64,000 nucleotides of DNA from Bradyrhizobium sp. dw_78. GTDB lineage: Bacteria > Pseudomonadota > Alphaproteobacteria > Rhizobiales > Xanthobacteraceae. Made by a program: the position numbers and the translations under genes. Below are positions 34,521-43,579 of this stretch, one piece after another. Below the pieces are notes generated by a model. That model made no database searches and had not been told where the DNA came from. It saw only the letters and a list, made by a program, of their open reading frames with translations. The stretch covers positions 248,001 to 312,000 of the forward strand of contig NZ_JAAVUS010000002.1 in assembly GCF_018449525.1 (NCBI RefSeq), given 5' to 3'. Within the stretch, counting starts at the first letter, position 1, and every line of letters starts with the position of its first letter.

Positions 34521-34619
34521 TTGCCGATCAGCCTTGTCCCGGATTGCTGCCCTTACTGTGCGGCTCCGTTCGAAATCGCCAGGATCAAGTGTGGTTTCGT
34601 GCCGACGCAGCCAGAATAG
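34521..34619 (+). CDS. Possible tiny Cys-rich protein or gene remnant
   Basis: A 32-residue frame reads LPISLVPDCCPYCAAPFEIA and then RIKCGFVPTQPE. The C-P-Y-C knuckle with a third Cys looks like part of a zinc-ribbon protein. Only a TTG could start it, and the frame is open but without ATG or GTG back into the upstream gene. It may be a 3' remnant or a small gene with an unusual start. Confidence 0.3.
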   Translation: MPISLVPDCCPYCAAPFEIARIKCGFVPTQPE

Positions 34620-34683
34620 TATTGCAATCAACGATTAACTTCATTTATCGGGATATGTTTTTCGGGGATTTCAGGGGAATGAA

Positions 34684-35319
34684 ATGAATATCAAGTCCAT
34701 TATTGTCTCGTCCATTATGACACTGGCCGCGTTTTCCGCGCTTTCAGATGCGAGGGCGGCGGCCGTTATCACGATCGATCAAGTGGGAAGCGATGTAATT
34801 GCGACAGGCAGTGGCACCATCAATCTTACCGATCTCCCGATTATCGGGGAAGACAGCGAGTCGGCCAACGTGTCCAAAGAAGGAGGCGCATCAACTATTT
34901 TGGCGCTCGGGGGCATGGGCAGTACTAAGGGCTCACTAACCAGTCTGGTCGCCGGGCCGTCCAGTTTCGGTAATCCGTCCGGCCTTTATTTCGCAAGTTC
35001 TGCGTCTGGCGATCACTTTGGGATACTTGAGGGTCGCCCCGGGGCTCAGCTCATCCTGCCTTCAAATTACGTCTCGGGTACCGCTCTATCCGATACGACA
35101 ATCTGGGATAATATGACATTGGCAGGTCTGGGCTTCACTGATGGAGCCTATGTTTGGACCTGGGGCACGGGTGTCAATGCTGACAGCCTCACCCTGGAGA
35201 TCGGAGCCGTCCCAGAGCCGTCGACATGGGCGATGATGATCCTCGGCTTCTGCGGTCTTGGCTTCATGGCCTATCGGCACCGACATGCCGATAGCTTGTC
35301 GGCATTCGCCACCGCCTGA
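34684..35319 (+). CDS. PEP-CTERM sorting-signal exported protein
   Basis: This 211-residue protein has a signal peptide (IIVSSIMTLAAFSALSDARA) and a Gly/Ser/Thr-rich beta body. It has a typical C-terminal sorting tag: VPEPSTWAMMILGFCGLGFM followed by AYRHRH. Proteins with PEP-CTERM tags are cut and attached by exosortases during surface or biofilm polymer export. No exosortase gene is in the window. The gene is AT-richer and less biased in codon use than its neighbours, and it is preceded by AGGGG. A strong terminator follows. Confidence 0.85.
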   Translation: MNIKSIIVSSIMTLAAFSALSDARAAAVITIDQVGSDVIATGSGTINLTDLPIIGEDSESANVSKEGGASTILALGGMGSTKGSLTSLVAGPSSFGNPSGLYFASSASGDHFGILEGRPGAQLILPSNYVSGTALSDTTIWDNMTLAGLGFTDGAYVWTWGTGVNADSLTLEIGAVPEPSTWAMMILGFCGLGFMAYRHRHADSLSAFATA

Positions 35320-35383
35320 TCCTCGGCCGTCTCGTCAATCAGTAGAAAGACCGCCTTCAGGAAGCTGTTTGCTGATCACACGG

Positions 35384-35419
35384 AAAAAGGCCACGGCCTG
35401 ACCAAGCTGTGGCCTTTTT
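35384..35419. terminator. Symmetric hairpin terminator after the PEP-CTERM gene
   Basis: An 11-bp stem (AAAAAGGCCAC with GTGGCCTTTTT) spans 35384-35394 and 35409-35419. The T-run on each strand makes it bidirectional. Confidence 0.85.
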
Positions 35420-35526
35420 CTTTGGTCTCGCCGGTTACATCCGCCGACCGGATCGACGGCCAATCTGACCGGATACCTGCCGTCACCCGCGCAGCGCCTT
35501 GTTTTTCCCTCGCGTCCAAAATTCGC

Positions 35527-35560
35527 GGGAATAAACTTTCGCCCCGCCCGATCATGTCGC
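35527..35560 (+). promoter_or_regulatory. Possible ECF-type promoter of the phosphoesterase operon
   Basis: GGGAATAAA (35527-35535) is followed after about 20 bases by ATGTCG. The first element resembles a -35 box seen upstream of ECF/anti-sigma operons in Alphaproteobacteria. The -10 part is not certain. Confidence 0.3.
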
Positions 35561-35593
35561 CGTAGCCCAATCAGGGGCGCACGGAGAGTGGCG

Positions 35594-36544
35594 ATGAGCG
35601 GGTTCAATCACAGCGATGATGATAACAGCCAGGGCATCAATCGGCGCCAGGTACTGGAATGCATGACCTGGGCCGGCACCGGCGTATTGTGGACGGTTTC
35701 AGGCGGGGTGCCGCGCGCGCTCGGACTGGTCGGCTCGGCGCTGGCCGAAGAGGCCGCCGGCATGACCTTCCTGCAGATCAGCGACAGCCATGTCGGCTTC
35801 GACAAGCCGGCCAATCCGAACGCGCTCGGCACGCTTGAAGAGGGCATCGCCAAAATCAAGACCATGCCGGTCAGGCCTGCGTTCATGATCCACACCGGCG
35901 ACATCAGCCATCTGTCGAAGGCATCCGAATTCGACGACGCCGAGCGCATCATCTCGCAAACCAGGCTCGACGTGCATTATGTGCCGGGCGAGCACGACTT
36001 CCTCGACGAGGACGTCAAACTCTATCGCGACCGCTATGGCCGTGGCACCAAAGGCGCAGGCTATTACGCATTCGACGCCGGCGGCATTCACTTCATCGGC
36101 CTCGTCAACGTCGTCGATCTGAAAGCCGGCGGTCTCGGCAATCTCGGCGCCGAACAGCTCGAATGGCTGGAGCAGGATCTGAAAGGGCGTTCGAAATCGA
36201 CGCCGATCGTCGTGTTCGCACATATCCCCTTGTGGACGGTGTATCCCGAATGGGGCTGGGGCACCGAGGACGGCGCGCGCGCGCTGGATTACCTCAAGGG
36301 CTTCGGCTCGGTGACCGTACTCAACGGCCATATCCACCAGGTGATGCAGAAGGTCGAAGGCAATGTCACCTTCCACACCGCGCGCTCGACCGCGTTCCCG
36401 CAGCCGGCGCCGGGCACCGCGCCCTCACCCGGCCCGATGAAAGTCGCCGACGACAGGCTGCGCTCCATGCTCGGCGTCGCCAGCGTCAACTTCAAGCGCG
36501 GCGATCAGCGTCTCGCCATCATCGACACGCCGCTGCAGGGCTGA
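35594..36544 (+). CDS. Exported metallophosphoesterase (calcineurin fold)
   Basis: This 316-residue protein has a twin-arginine-like signal (NRRQVLECMTWAG and a hydrophobic stretch to ALAEEAAG). The metallophosphoesterase motifs follow in order: LQISDSHVGF, IHTGDISH, VPGEHDFLDED, FAHIPLW and LNGHIHQ. The third motif has Glu in place of the usual Asn (GEHD instead of GNHD); I recall this in related Bradyrhizobium proteins, so it is probably a subfamily trait. It would hydrolyse phosphoesters in the periplasm. It heads a set of four same-strand genes (phosphoesterase, cupredoxin, ECF sigma, anti-sigma) with small gaps, suggesting one regulon. Confidence 0.85.
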   Translation: MSGFNHSDDDNSQGINRRQVLECMTWAGTGVLWTVSGGVPRALGLVGSALAEEAAGMTFLQISDSHVGFDKPANPNALGTLEEGIAKIKTMPVRPAFMIHTGDISHLSKASEFDDAERIISQTRLDVHYVPGEHDFLDEDVKLYRDRYGRGTKGAGYYAFDAGGIHFIGLVNVVDLKAGGLGNLGAEQLEWLEQDLKGRSKSTPIVVFAHIPLWTVYPEWGWGTEDGARALDYLKGFGSVTVLNGHIHQVMQKVEGNVTFHTARSTAFPQPAPGTAPSPGPMKVADDRLRSMLGVASVNFKRGDQRLAIIDTPLQG

Positions 36545-36556
36545 AGGAAAGCCGCC

Positions 36557-36886
36557 ATGATACCGACCATTTTTCGCCGCCTCGGCGTTCGCCTCGCCAC
36601 AGCCGCGTTGCTGTCCTGGCATCCCGGAAGCGCGCGCGCCGAGGAGACCAGGATCGCGATCGACAACTTCACCTTTGCGCCCGCCGCGCTCACGGTGAAG
36701 GTCGGCGATACCGTGACCTGGAGCAACCACGACGACATTCCCCACACCGTGGTCTCCGCAGGCAAGTTCAGATCGAAGACGCTGGATACCGACGACAGCT
36801 TCTCTTTTACCTTCACCGCGGCCGGCGATTACAGCTATTTCTGCTCGCTGCACCCGCACATGACCGGGACGATCAAGGTTGAATAG
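36557..36886 (+). CDS. Cupredoxin (amicyanin/pseudoazurin-like blue copper protein)
   Basis: This 109-residue periplasmic protein has a signal sequence ending near GSARAEE. The copper site is visible: H63 in DDIPHTVV, C96 in YFCSLHP, H99 and M102 in HPHMTG, giving the type 1 spacing C-x2-H-x2-M. The short beta-sandwich (IDNFTFAPAALTVKVGDTVT) matches the plastocyanin/azurin family. Such proteins carry single electrons. It lies 12 bases after the phosphoesterase and is followed by an ECF sigma gene, which suggests a role in redox or copper stress. The electron partner is unknown. Confidence 0.92.
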   Translation: MIPTIFRRLGVRLATAALLSWHPGSARAEETRIAIDNFTFAPAALTVKVGDTVTWSNHDDIPHTVVSAGKFRSKTLDTDDSFSFTFTAAGDYSYFCSLHPHMTGTIKVE

Positions 36887-36977
36887 CGGCCGAAACCAAG
36901 GCATCACACTCATGCCCGGCCGTGGTATCGAAACCGGCCGGGCCCATGCATTTTCAGCCAAAGCCGAGCGACAGGCG

Positions 36978-37538
36978 ATGCCGGTCAATGCTTCGAACGA
37001 CGATGCCGGGAAGGCGCGGCGGTTTCGCGACGCCGCGCTGCCCTATCTCGATGACGTCTATGCGCTGGCGCGCCATCTGCTGCGCGACGCCAATGACGCC
37101 GAGGACGCGGTGCAGGAATGCTATCTGCGCGCGTTGAAGCATTTCGACAGCTATCGCGGGCCGGCGATGAAGCCCTGGCTGTTCGCGATCCTGCGCAATG
37201 TCTGCCGCGCCGAATACGCACGGCGCGCCAGTTCGCCGGCCGGCGCGATCGACGACCTGCCCGACGGCGCGGAACAGACGCCGCTGTGGCGCGAGGCCGA
37301 CGAAACGCCGGAGGACCAGATGCTGCGCCGCCGCGACGCCTCGACGATCCAGGAGCTGGTGAGCACGCTCGCCGAACCGTTCCGCGAGACGCTGGTGCTG
37401 CGCGAACTGCACAACCTTTCCTATCGCGAGATCGCCGACATCGTCGCAGTGCCGGTCGGCACCGTGATGTCGCGTCTCGCGCGCGCCCGCGCCATGCTGC
37501 GGACGGCCTGGATGGCGGAACAGGAGCGACCGAAATGA
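36978..37538 (+). CDS. ECF sigma factor linked to phosphoesterase and cupredoxin
   Basis: The protein has 186 residues. Region 2 reads ALARHLLRDANDAEDAVQEC and then PWLFAILRNVCRAEYARR. Region 4 reads FRETLVLRELHNLSYREIAD and then VPVGTVMSRLARARAMLR. It directs RNA polymerase to a small set of promoters and is held inactive by the anti-sigma encoded next, with which it overlaps by four bases (ATGA). I chose the ATG at 36978; 36912 would add 22 residues without sigma character. The linkage to a Tat-exported phosphoesterase and a blue copper protein hints at envelope or metal stress. Confidence 0.9.
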   Translation: MPVNASNDDAGKARRFRDAALPYLDDVYALARHLLRDANDAEDAVQECYLRALKHFDSYRGPAMKPWLFAILRNVCRAEYARRASSPAGAIDDLPDGAEQTPLWREADETPEDQMLRRRDASTIQELVSTLAEPFRETLVLRELHNLSYREIADIVAVPVGTVMSRLARARAMLRTAWMAEQERPK

Positions 37539-38299
37539 CGTGCGAAGAAGCGGAGATCCTCCTTCATGCGCTGATCGACGGCGAGCTCGACGCCGGCCAC
37601 GCGCGCGAGGTCGAGGCCCATATCGCCGGCTGCCCGCGCTGCGCCGCGCAGCTGGCCGCCTATCGGGAGATGAGCAAGGCCCTCGCTGACGCCGATCTGC
37701 ATTACACCGCCCCGCTCGCGCTGCGCCGGCGCATCGAGGCGTCGCTGCCGCAAGCCAAGCCCGCGCCGAGCCGGCGTTCGGTGCTGAGGGGCTTTGCGAT
37801 GGGATCGGCGGTGTCGGCGATCGCGGCCACCGGAATTGTCGCTCTCGTGCTTCGCCACGATGACGAACAGCGCCTCCTGTCGGAGATGGTGTCGGCGCAT
37901 CTGCGTTCGCTGCAAGCCGGTCATCTCACCGACGTGATTTCCACCGACCAGCACACGGTCAAACCCTGGTTCAACGGCCGGCTCGACGTCTCGCCGCCGG
38001 TGCTCGACCTCACCGCGCAGGGCTTTATGCTGATCGGCGGCCGGCTCGATTACGTCGACGCCCGAGCGATCGGCGCCGTGGTCTATCGCCGCCGCCAGCA
38101 CATCATCAACCTGTTCGTCTCCCAGACCGCCGATACCGAGCGCCGCGCGGCCAGAATGGAAACCATGCAGGGATTCAACGTAAGGCGCTGGCGCGAGCAA
38201 GGCATGAACTTCTGGGCGGTCAGCGACATCGCGCCCGACGAGCTGGCCGAATTCGGCGAGAAATTCGAGACCGCGCTGCGGGCCAGCGCAGCCGGCTGA
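37535..38299 (+). CDS. Zinc-binding (ZAS) membrane anti-sigma factor
   Basis: This 254-residue protein starts MTCEEAEILLHALIDGELDA. The zinc anti-sigma motif is present as H29-x3-C33-x2-C36 (EAHIAGCPRC). A basic RRSVLRGF segment leads into one membrane helix (FAMGSAVSAIAATGIVALVL, about residues 86-107), and a periplasmic domain of roughly 145 residues follows. The start overlaps the sigma stop (ATGA), which couples their translation. Release of the sigma factor would follow a signal sensed outside or by the zinc site. No cysteine is obvious in the periplasmic part. Confidence 0.9.
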   Translation: MTCEEAEILLHALIDGELDAGHAREVEAHIAGCPRCAAQLAAYREMSKALADADLHYTAPLALRRRIEASLPQAKPAPSRRSVLRGFAMGSAVSAIAATGIVALVLRHDDEQRLLSEMVSAHLRSLQAGHLTDVISTDQHTVKPWFNGRLDVSPPVLDLTAQGFMLIGGRLDYVDARAIGAVVYRRRQHIINLFVSQTADTERRAARMETMQGFNVRRWREQGMNFWAVSDIAPDELAEFGEKFETALRASAAG

Positions 38300-38451
38300 A
38301 TCCCCACGCAATGGCCGTATCTGTCTCGGAAAAGGAACCCTGCTGTTCCATGTGGGGAACCCAGCATGGTTAATTGATTGTTAACCATGAAAATTACACC
38401 CTGTAGGTGCGATGGGGGCGCAATGCACTGATTCTCTTCGGGGAGATTCGT

Positions 38452-41412
38452 GTGAGCGATCGCAATATTCGGTTTTCGATTCTTTTGCTCGTCGCGGCCG
38501 GCTGGATCCTCCTGCATCCTTCCGGCGCGCTTGCGGCTTGCTCGCTGGCAGGCAACACCTACACCTGCACGGATACAACGACTTCCTCGACCGCAATTGG
38601 CGTCGGCGGCGGCAGATCCGACAACGGCAAAACACTTAATGTCGATCCCGGCGCGACGATTTCGACCACCAACTTCAGCGCGATCAGCCTTGGCAACAAC
38701 AACACGATCAATGTCGGGGCGAATGCGCAGGTTACCACGACATCAAGTGGAGACACTATCGCGGGTGGCGGCTTCGGCACCGGCCCTAACACCATCGAAG
38801 CCGGCGCGAACAGCCAGATCAATATCGGCTCGGGCGCAACCGTCTCCGCGACCGGCGGCAACCCGAATGCCGAAGCCATCAACGTTCATGGCTTCGGCAA
38901 CACCATCATCAACAACGGAACGATATTCACCAACAACAGCTCGGCGATCTTCCTGCAAAACGACTCATCCATTGGCGGAAGCAACATCAACGTTCCAGGC
39001 CGCGGCACTTTCAGCAATGTAATCGAGAATTTCGGCACCATCATCGCGGCAGCAGGGCCGAACTCGGCACGGATCCAACAGGCCATCGGTGTAACACCGG
39101 GCACGAACAACAACGTCTATTTCCTCAACGAACAAAATGCTGTGGTCGACGGTAACCTCAGCCTGGCCGGCGGCAACGACACGGTGGAGCTGCTTCCAGG
39201 TTCATCGGTGACCGGCAATCTCGACGGCGGCGGCGGTACCAACACGTTGATTCTGAATGCGTCGACAAGCAATCCCGATGGCGAAATCGACGGCCAGGTG
39301 AATAATTTCGAGATCATCAACAAGGTCGGGAACGGCGCATGGCTGATCACCGGCGACATCATCAATACGGGCGGCGCGGTAGCTGTCGACGTCCAAGACG
39401 GCCGGCTCATTCTGACCAGCAACAACCAAAGCTTCAACGGCACCATGACAGTCGACCCGGCCGGCACGTTGCAGCTCGGCAATGGCGGAACGTCGGGCAA
39501 CCTCAACAGCAATATCCTCGACAACGGTACTGTCGCTTTTGATCGTTCGGACGCCATCACGTTCAGCAACGTCATCAGCGGCAGCGGCAGCGTCGAACAG
39601 AACGGCACCGGCACGACCACGTTGACGGCCGTCAATACCTATTCAGGCGGCACCTTCGTCAACACCGGCACGCTGGTGGTCGGCGATGCAGATCACACCA
39701 GCGCCGCGCTGGCCGGCGGCGGTCCCGTTGCCGTCGCCACCGGGGCCACGCTCACCGGCTACGGAAGCATCACCGGGAACGTCACCAACAACGGCACCAT
39801 GGGCGTCGCCAACGCGCTGCCCGCCTTCAACAGCGGCCCGAGCGGCGACTTCACCATCAATGGCAATCTAACCAACAACGGCATGATCCATATCGGCGGC
39901 GGCGGCAATGCGCCCGTCAACCAGCTCGTCGTCAACGGCAATTACGTCGGCAATAACGGCACGATCTATCTCAACACCTTTCTCGGCAGCGACAACTCGC
40001 CTTCCGACAAGCTCGTGATCAGTGGCGGAACGGCATCCGGCACCACCTTGCTGCATATCACCAATGTAGGCGGCACCGGCGCGGCAACGTCATCGAACGG
40101 CATTCTCGTGGTCTCGACAATCAATGGCGCCACGACCGCGCCGAATGCGTTCGCTCTGGAAGGTGAGGTGCGCGGCGGCGCCTTCGACTACGCGCTGCAA
40201 CAAGGCGGAAACGGGCTCACGCGCGCTTTTTTGCAGGACTGGTTTCTGCGCAACGAATTTATTGTGCCGGGATCACCTGGACCTCCAGCGCCTCCGGGGC
40301 CGGATTTTCCGGTCGATCCGCCTTCCGCCGTGTTGCCGCCTGGAGACTATCCGATCATTGGTCCTGAACTCGCGACCTACGGCGTGGTTCAGCCGATGGC
40401 GCGGCAATTGGGAACCTCGGTTCTGGGCACGCTGCATGAGCGCAGGGGCGACACCTTGCTGGATACGCCTTGCGCGGCAGACAGCAACGATCCGCAACCC
40501 CGCAACCATTCCGAGACATCGCATTCCGGCTGCACCGGCAACGGCTGGGGATCTTCGCCGACATGGGGGCGCGTGCTGGGCCAACAGATCGACAATCACT
40601 ATCACGCATTTGCTGATCCGCGCGCCTCCGGCCAGATCCTGGGCTTCCAGTCCGGCATCGACCTGTGGAGGGGCTCTCTCCTGCCCGGACACCAGGATGT
40701 CGCCGGAATTTATTTCAGCTACGCCAATGCCGACGCCGATGTCTCCGGCCTCGTCGCCGACGTCACCCGTCTCACTTACGTCCTGGAGCACACCGGCCAT
40801 CTCAACCTCGACGCCTGGTCGGGCGGCGCCTACTGGACTCACTACGGTCCGGGCGGCTGGTATTTCGATGCGGTGACACAGTTCACCCGTTACGATTCCA
40901 CCGCCAGCACGCAATTCGCCAACCTCGACACGATGGGCAACGGCTTCATCGGTTCGCTGGAGACCGGCTATCCCATCGCGTTGCCGATGCTCGGTCCCGG
41001 CTTCGTGCTTGAACCGCAAGCGCAGATTCTCTGGCAGCGTGTGCAGTTCAACGACGGCAATGACGGCCTCGGCGACGTGGCGCTGGGCACCACGGATGGC
41101 GCGACAAGCCGTCTCGGACTCCGCGGGCGATGGACCTTCACGACCGATCAGGGCCAGCAATGGCAACCCTATGTGCGCGTGAACTACTGGCAGGATTGGG
41201 GCGCGCGGGAAACGACGGTCTATTCAGGTGTCGACACGGTGCCCCTGCTCGAACAGGCCAGCCGCGTGCAGGTCGGTGGCGGCGTGACCGCCAGGATCAA
41301 CGCCGGTCTCACTCTTTATGCCAATGCCGATTATCAATTCGAGGTCGGTCAATCCGACGGCACAAGGCGCAACGGTGTCGATGCGACCGCCGGCGTGTCC
41401 TTCAAGTGGTGA
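38452..41412 (+). CDS. Autotransporter adhesin-like protein (type Va secretion)
   Basis: The protein has 986 residues from a GTG preceded by GGGGAG. The signal peptide ends near GALAACS. The passenger is a long Asn-, Gly- and Thr-rich beta-helix with autotransporter strand repeats (GTGTTTLTAVNTYSGGTFVN, then TGTLVVG). A proline-rich linker (PGSPGPPAPPGPDFPVDPP) leads to a C-terminal beta-barrel of about 300 residues that ends GVSFKW with the aromatic terminal residue required for outer membrane insertion. It would be displayed on the cell surface, where such proteins help adhesion to surfaces, hosts or biofilms. It is convergent with hpnO, 45 bases away. The substrate is unknown. Confidence 0.92.
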   Translation: MSDRNIRFSILLLVAAGWILLHPSGALAACSLAGNTYTCTDTTTSSTAIGVGGGRSDNGKTLNVDPGATISTTNFSAISLGNNNTINVGANAQVTTTSSGDTIAGGGFGTGPNTIEAGANSQINIGSGATVSATGGNPNAEAINVHGFGNTIINNGTIFTNNSSAIFLQNDSSIGGSNINVPGRGTFSNVIENFGTIIAAAGPNSARIQQAIGVTPGTNNNVYFLNEQNAVVDGNLSLAGGNDTVELLPGSSVTGNLDGGGGTNTLILNASTSNPDGEIDGQVNNFEIINKVGNGAWLITGDIINTGGAVAVDVQDGRLILTSNNQSFNGTMTVDPAGTLQLGNGGTSGNLNSNILDNGTVAFDRSDAITFSNVISGSGSVEQNGTGTTTLTAVNTYSGGTFVNTGTLVVGDADHTSAALAGGGPVAVATGATLTGYGSITGNVTNNGTMGVANALPAFNSGPSGDFTINGNLTNNGMIHIGGGGNAPVNQLVVNGNYVGNNGTIYLNTFLGSDNSPSDKLVISGGTASGTTLLHITNVGGTGAATSSNGILVVSTINGATTAPNAFALEGEVRGGAFDYALQQGGNGLTRAFLQDWFLRNEFIVPGSPGPPAPPGPDFPVDPPSAVLPPGDYPIIGPELATYGVVQPMARQLGTSVLGTLHERRGDTLLDTPCAADSNDPQPRNHSETSHSGCTGNGWGSSPTWGRVLGQQIDNHYHAFADPRASGQILGFQSGIDLWRGSLLPGHQDVAGIYFSYANADADVSGLVADVTRLTYVLEHTGHLNLDAWSGGAYWTHYGPGGWYFDAVTQFTRYDSTASTQFANLDTMGNGFIGSLETGYPIALPMLGPGFVLEPQAQILWQRVQFNDGNDGLGDVALGTTDGATSRLGLRGRWTFTTDQGQQWQPYVRVNYWQDWGARETTVYSGVDTVPLLEQASRVQVGGGVTARINAGLTLYANADYQFEVGQSDGTRRNGVDATAGVSFKW

Positions 41413-41457
41413 GAAACGATCCGCTTGGCGAAACGGACACCGACGTGAGCTGCGCGC

Positions 41458-42786
41458 TCACGCCGATTTGCGCACGGCGTTGTCGACCAGCGTCTTGCCC
41501 AGCGACCAGATCGCGCCCGGAACCTTGTGACTGGATGCGATGACGGTATCGAACGCCGTCTCGATCCACTTGCAATCCTCCTCGGTGATGTTCAGCGACG
41601 GCAACAGCTTGATGGTGTGGCTGCCATGCCCCGAAACCTGGGTCAGGATCTTGTGATCCTTGAACAAGGGCACCGTGATGAGCTGGCAGAACAGGCCCTT
41701 GCTGGCGCTCTCCAGGACGTTCCACGATGCTTTCAGCCGCAGCGATTTCGGCGGACCGAATTCGACGCCGATCATCAGCCCCTTGCCGCGAACTTCCTTC
41801 AGCAGTTCATAGCCGGGAATCAGGCGCATCAAGGCCAGCTTCAGCTCCGCGCCGCGCTTGGCGGCGGCCTCGACCAGTTTTTCGGACTCGATCACCTCGA
41901 GCGTGGCGATGCCGGCCGCCATCGCCATGTCGTTTTTCGCAAATGTCGATCCATGCACGACGGCACGGTCCATCCGGTTGAAGATCTTGTCGAAGATGTG
42001 CTTGCGGGTCAGCAGCGCGCCGACCGGCACGTGACCGCCGGACAAGGCCTTGGAGAGCAGCACGATGTCGGGCTCGACATTCCAGTGCTCGACCGCAAGG
42101 AATCGCCCGGTGCGGCCCATGCCGGTCTGGATCTCGTCGGCGACGAACAAGGTGCCGTATTTGCGGCAGAGCGCCGCCGCACCCGGCAAGAACTCGTCCG
42201 AGGGAATGTTGACGCCCTTGCCCTGGATCGGCTCGACGATGAAGGCTGCGATCTGGCGCGACGACAGCGCCCGCTCCAGCGCGTCGAGATCGTTAAAAGG
42301 GACCGACGTACACCCCGGCAACAGCGGCTCGAATCCGCCACGGAAATTGGCGTCGTCGGTGAGCGACAGCGCACCGTAGGTCAGCCCGTGATAGGAGTGG
42401 GCGCAGTGAACGATGCCCGGCCGGCCGGTGGCGCCGCGGGCGAATTTGATCGCCGCTTCGACACATTCCGCCCCGGAATTCGCGAAAAACACCTTGTCCA
42501 GATATGGGACATGCTTGAGCAGGCGTTCCGCCAGCACGCCCGCCAGCGTCGAAACGTCGAGCTGCACCAGATTCGGCAGATCGCTGTCGAGCACGCTTTT
42601 CAGCGCGGTGCGCAGCGCCGGGTGATTGCGGCCGATCGCAAAAACGCCAAAACCGCTCAGCAGGTCGAGATAGCGGCTACCGTCGCGATCATAAAGGTAC
42701 TGGCCTTGTCCCTTCTGAAACCCGACGTCATAACCGATCGTCTTCAGAACCCGAACGAGTTGCTCGTTCAGGTGTTGCGTATGCAT
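41458..42786 (-). CDS. hpnO: HpnO, hopanoid-associated aminotransferase
   Basis: This 442-residue class III aminotransferase depends on pyridoxal phosphate. The cofactor-binding parts are VFFANSGAECVEAAIKFARG, FVADEIQTGMGRTGRF and the Schiff-base lysine in VLLSKALSGGHVPVGALL. HpnO in Rhodopseudomonas palustris is needed to make aminobacteriohopanetriol. The identification also rests on its place next to hpnN, ispH, hpnH and hpnG. I chose the ATG at 42786, with GGAG in front, over 42819 and 42849. Ornithine and acetylornithine aminotransferases are the closest confusable relatives, but the genomic context favours HpnO. Confidence 0.85.
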   Translation of the reverse strand: MHTQHLNEQLVRVLKTIGYDVGFQKGQGQYLYDRDGSRYLDLLSGFGVFAIGRNHPALRTALKSVLDSDLPNLVQLDVSTLAGVLAERLLKHVPYLDKVFFANSGAECVEAAIKFARGATGRPGIVHCAHSYHGLTYGALSLTDDANFRGGFEPLLPGCTSVPFNDLDALERALSSRQIAAFIVEPIQGKGVNIPSDEFLPGAAALCRKYGTLFVADEIQTGMGRTGRFLAVEHWNVEPDIVLLSKALSGGHVPVGALLTRKHIFDKIFNRMDRAVVHGSTFAKNDMAMAAGIATLEVIESEKLVEAAAKRGAELKLALMRLIPGYELLKEVRGKGLMIGVEFGPPKSLRLKASWNVLESASKGLFCQLITVPLFKDHKILTQVSGHGSHTIKLLPSLNITEEDCKWIETAFDTVIASSHKVPGAIWSLGKTLVDNAVRKSA

Positions 42787-42949
42787 GGAACTCCGCTGCG
42801 ACTGGCGGTCCACAAACATCTCGGAAACGTCTAGATTTGAATATAGCATCGGTTACATACGTCGGTTGAAGGCCATTTCGTCAACTGAAAACACGCAATG
42901 CGGCGTTTTGGCCTCGACTGGACCATCCCCTGAGCACAGGTTTTAGCGA

Positions 42950-43579
42950 ATGTTGCACTGCCCGCGAAACATCGTCCGTACAGTAACATACTCTGGAATA
43001 TTTTTGGCAACAGGCATTGCATCGGCTTTGGCCGCAGATCCGACCGGCGACTGGAGAGTGGCGGACGGCGTCGCCAACATCCGGGTGGCGGAATGCAATG
43101 GCAGCATGTGGGGGGTGGTTGCGTGGGAGAAAACGCCGGGCGGCCATGACAAAAACAACCCCGACGCCTCGAAGCAGAGCCGGCCAACGCTGGGAATGCC
43201 GATCCTGCTCAACATGAAGAAAAAGCCCGGCGCCGACGAGTGGGAAGGCCAAGTCTACAACGCCAAGGACGGACAGACCTATAGTTCCACCATCAAGCCG
43301 GCCAGCCCCGACCAGCTTGAAATTCAGGGCTGCGTGCTGGGCTTCCTGTGCGGCGGCGAGACATGGACCCGCGTCGCCGGTCCGATTCCGAGCAGCCCGG
43401 CCAACAGCATGGCCAAGGGAACGACCAAGGGTTCGCCAAAGGCCGCGGCGGCGGCCCCGCCGAAGACCACCGGAGCCGCAAACCCGGCTGCGGATCAGAA
43501 AACAGCGACCGCGGCACGCCCGAACGATCCGGTAGGCGATATCTGCCTAATCCCCGACATCGCGCGGTTTGCCCATTAG
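42950..43579 (+). CDS. DUF2147 domain exported protein
   Basis: This 209-residue protein has an N-terminal signal (TYSGIFLATGIASALAAD). The core is DPTGDWRVADGVANIRVAEC, then MWGVVAWEKTPGGHDKNN and LEIQGCVLGFLCGGETWTR, the DUF2147 pattern found in many Proteobacteria. A Lys/Ala/Pro-rich tail ends in PVGDICLIPDIARFAH. Its last 33 bases overlap the 3' end of hpnN on the other strand. Function is unknown. The gene lies inside the hopanoid region but reads the other way from hpnO and hpnN. Confidence 0.85.
   Translation: MLHCPRNIVRTVTYSGIFLATGIASALAADPTGDWRVADGVANIRVAECNGSMWGVVAWEKTPGGHDKNNPDASKQSRPTLGMPILLNMKKKPGADEWEGQVYNAKDGQTYSSTIKPASPDQLEIQGCVLGFLCGGETWTRVAGPIPSSPANSMAKGTTKGSPKAAAAAPPKTTGAANPAADQKTATAARPNDPVGDICLIPDIARFAH

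Noticed and set aside
34297..34619. Idea that the 67-residue gene and the CPYC frame are one gene split by a frameshift
   Set aside because: The first protein already ends with a sequence typical of its family, so a split is not needed.
41527..42834. Plus-strand open frame opposite hpnO
   Set aside because: Shadow frame; the aminotransferase on the minus strand has all cofactor motifs.
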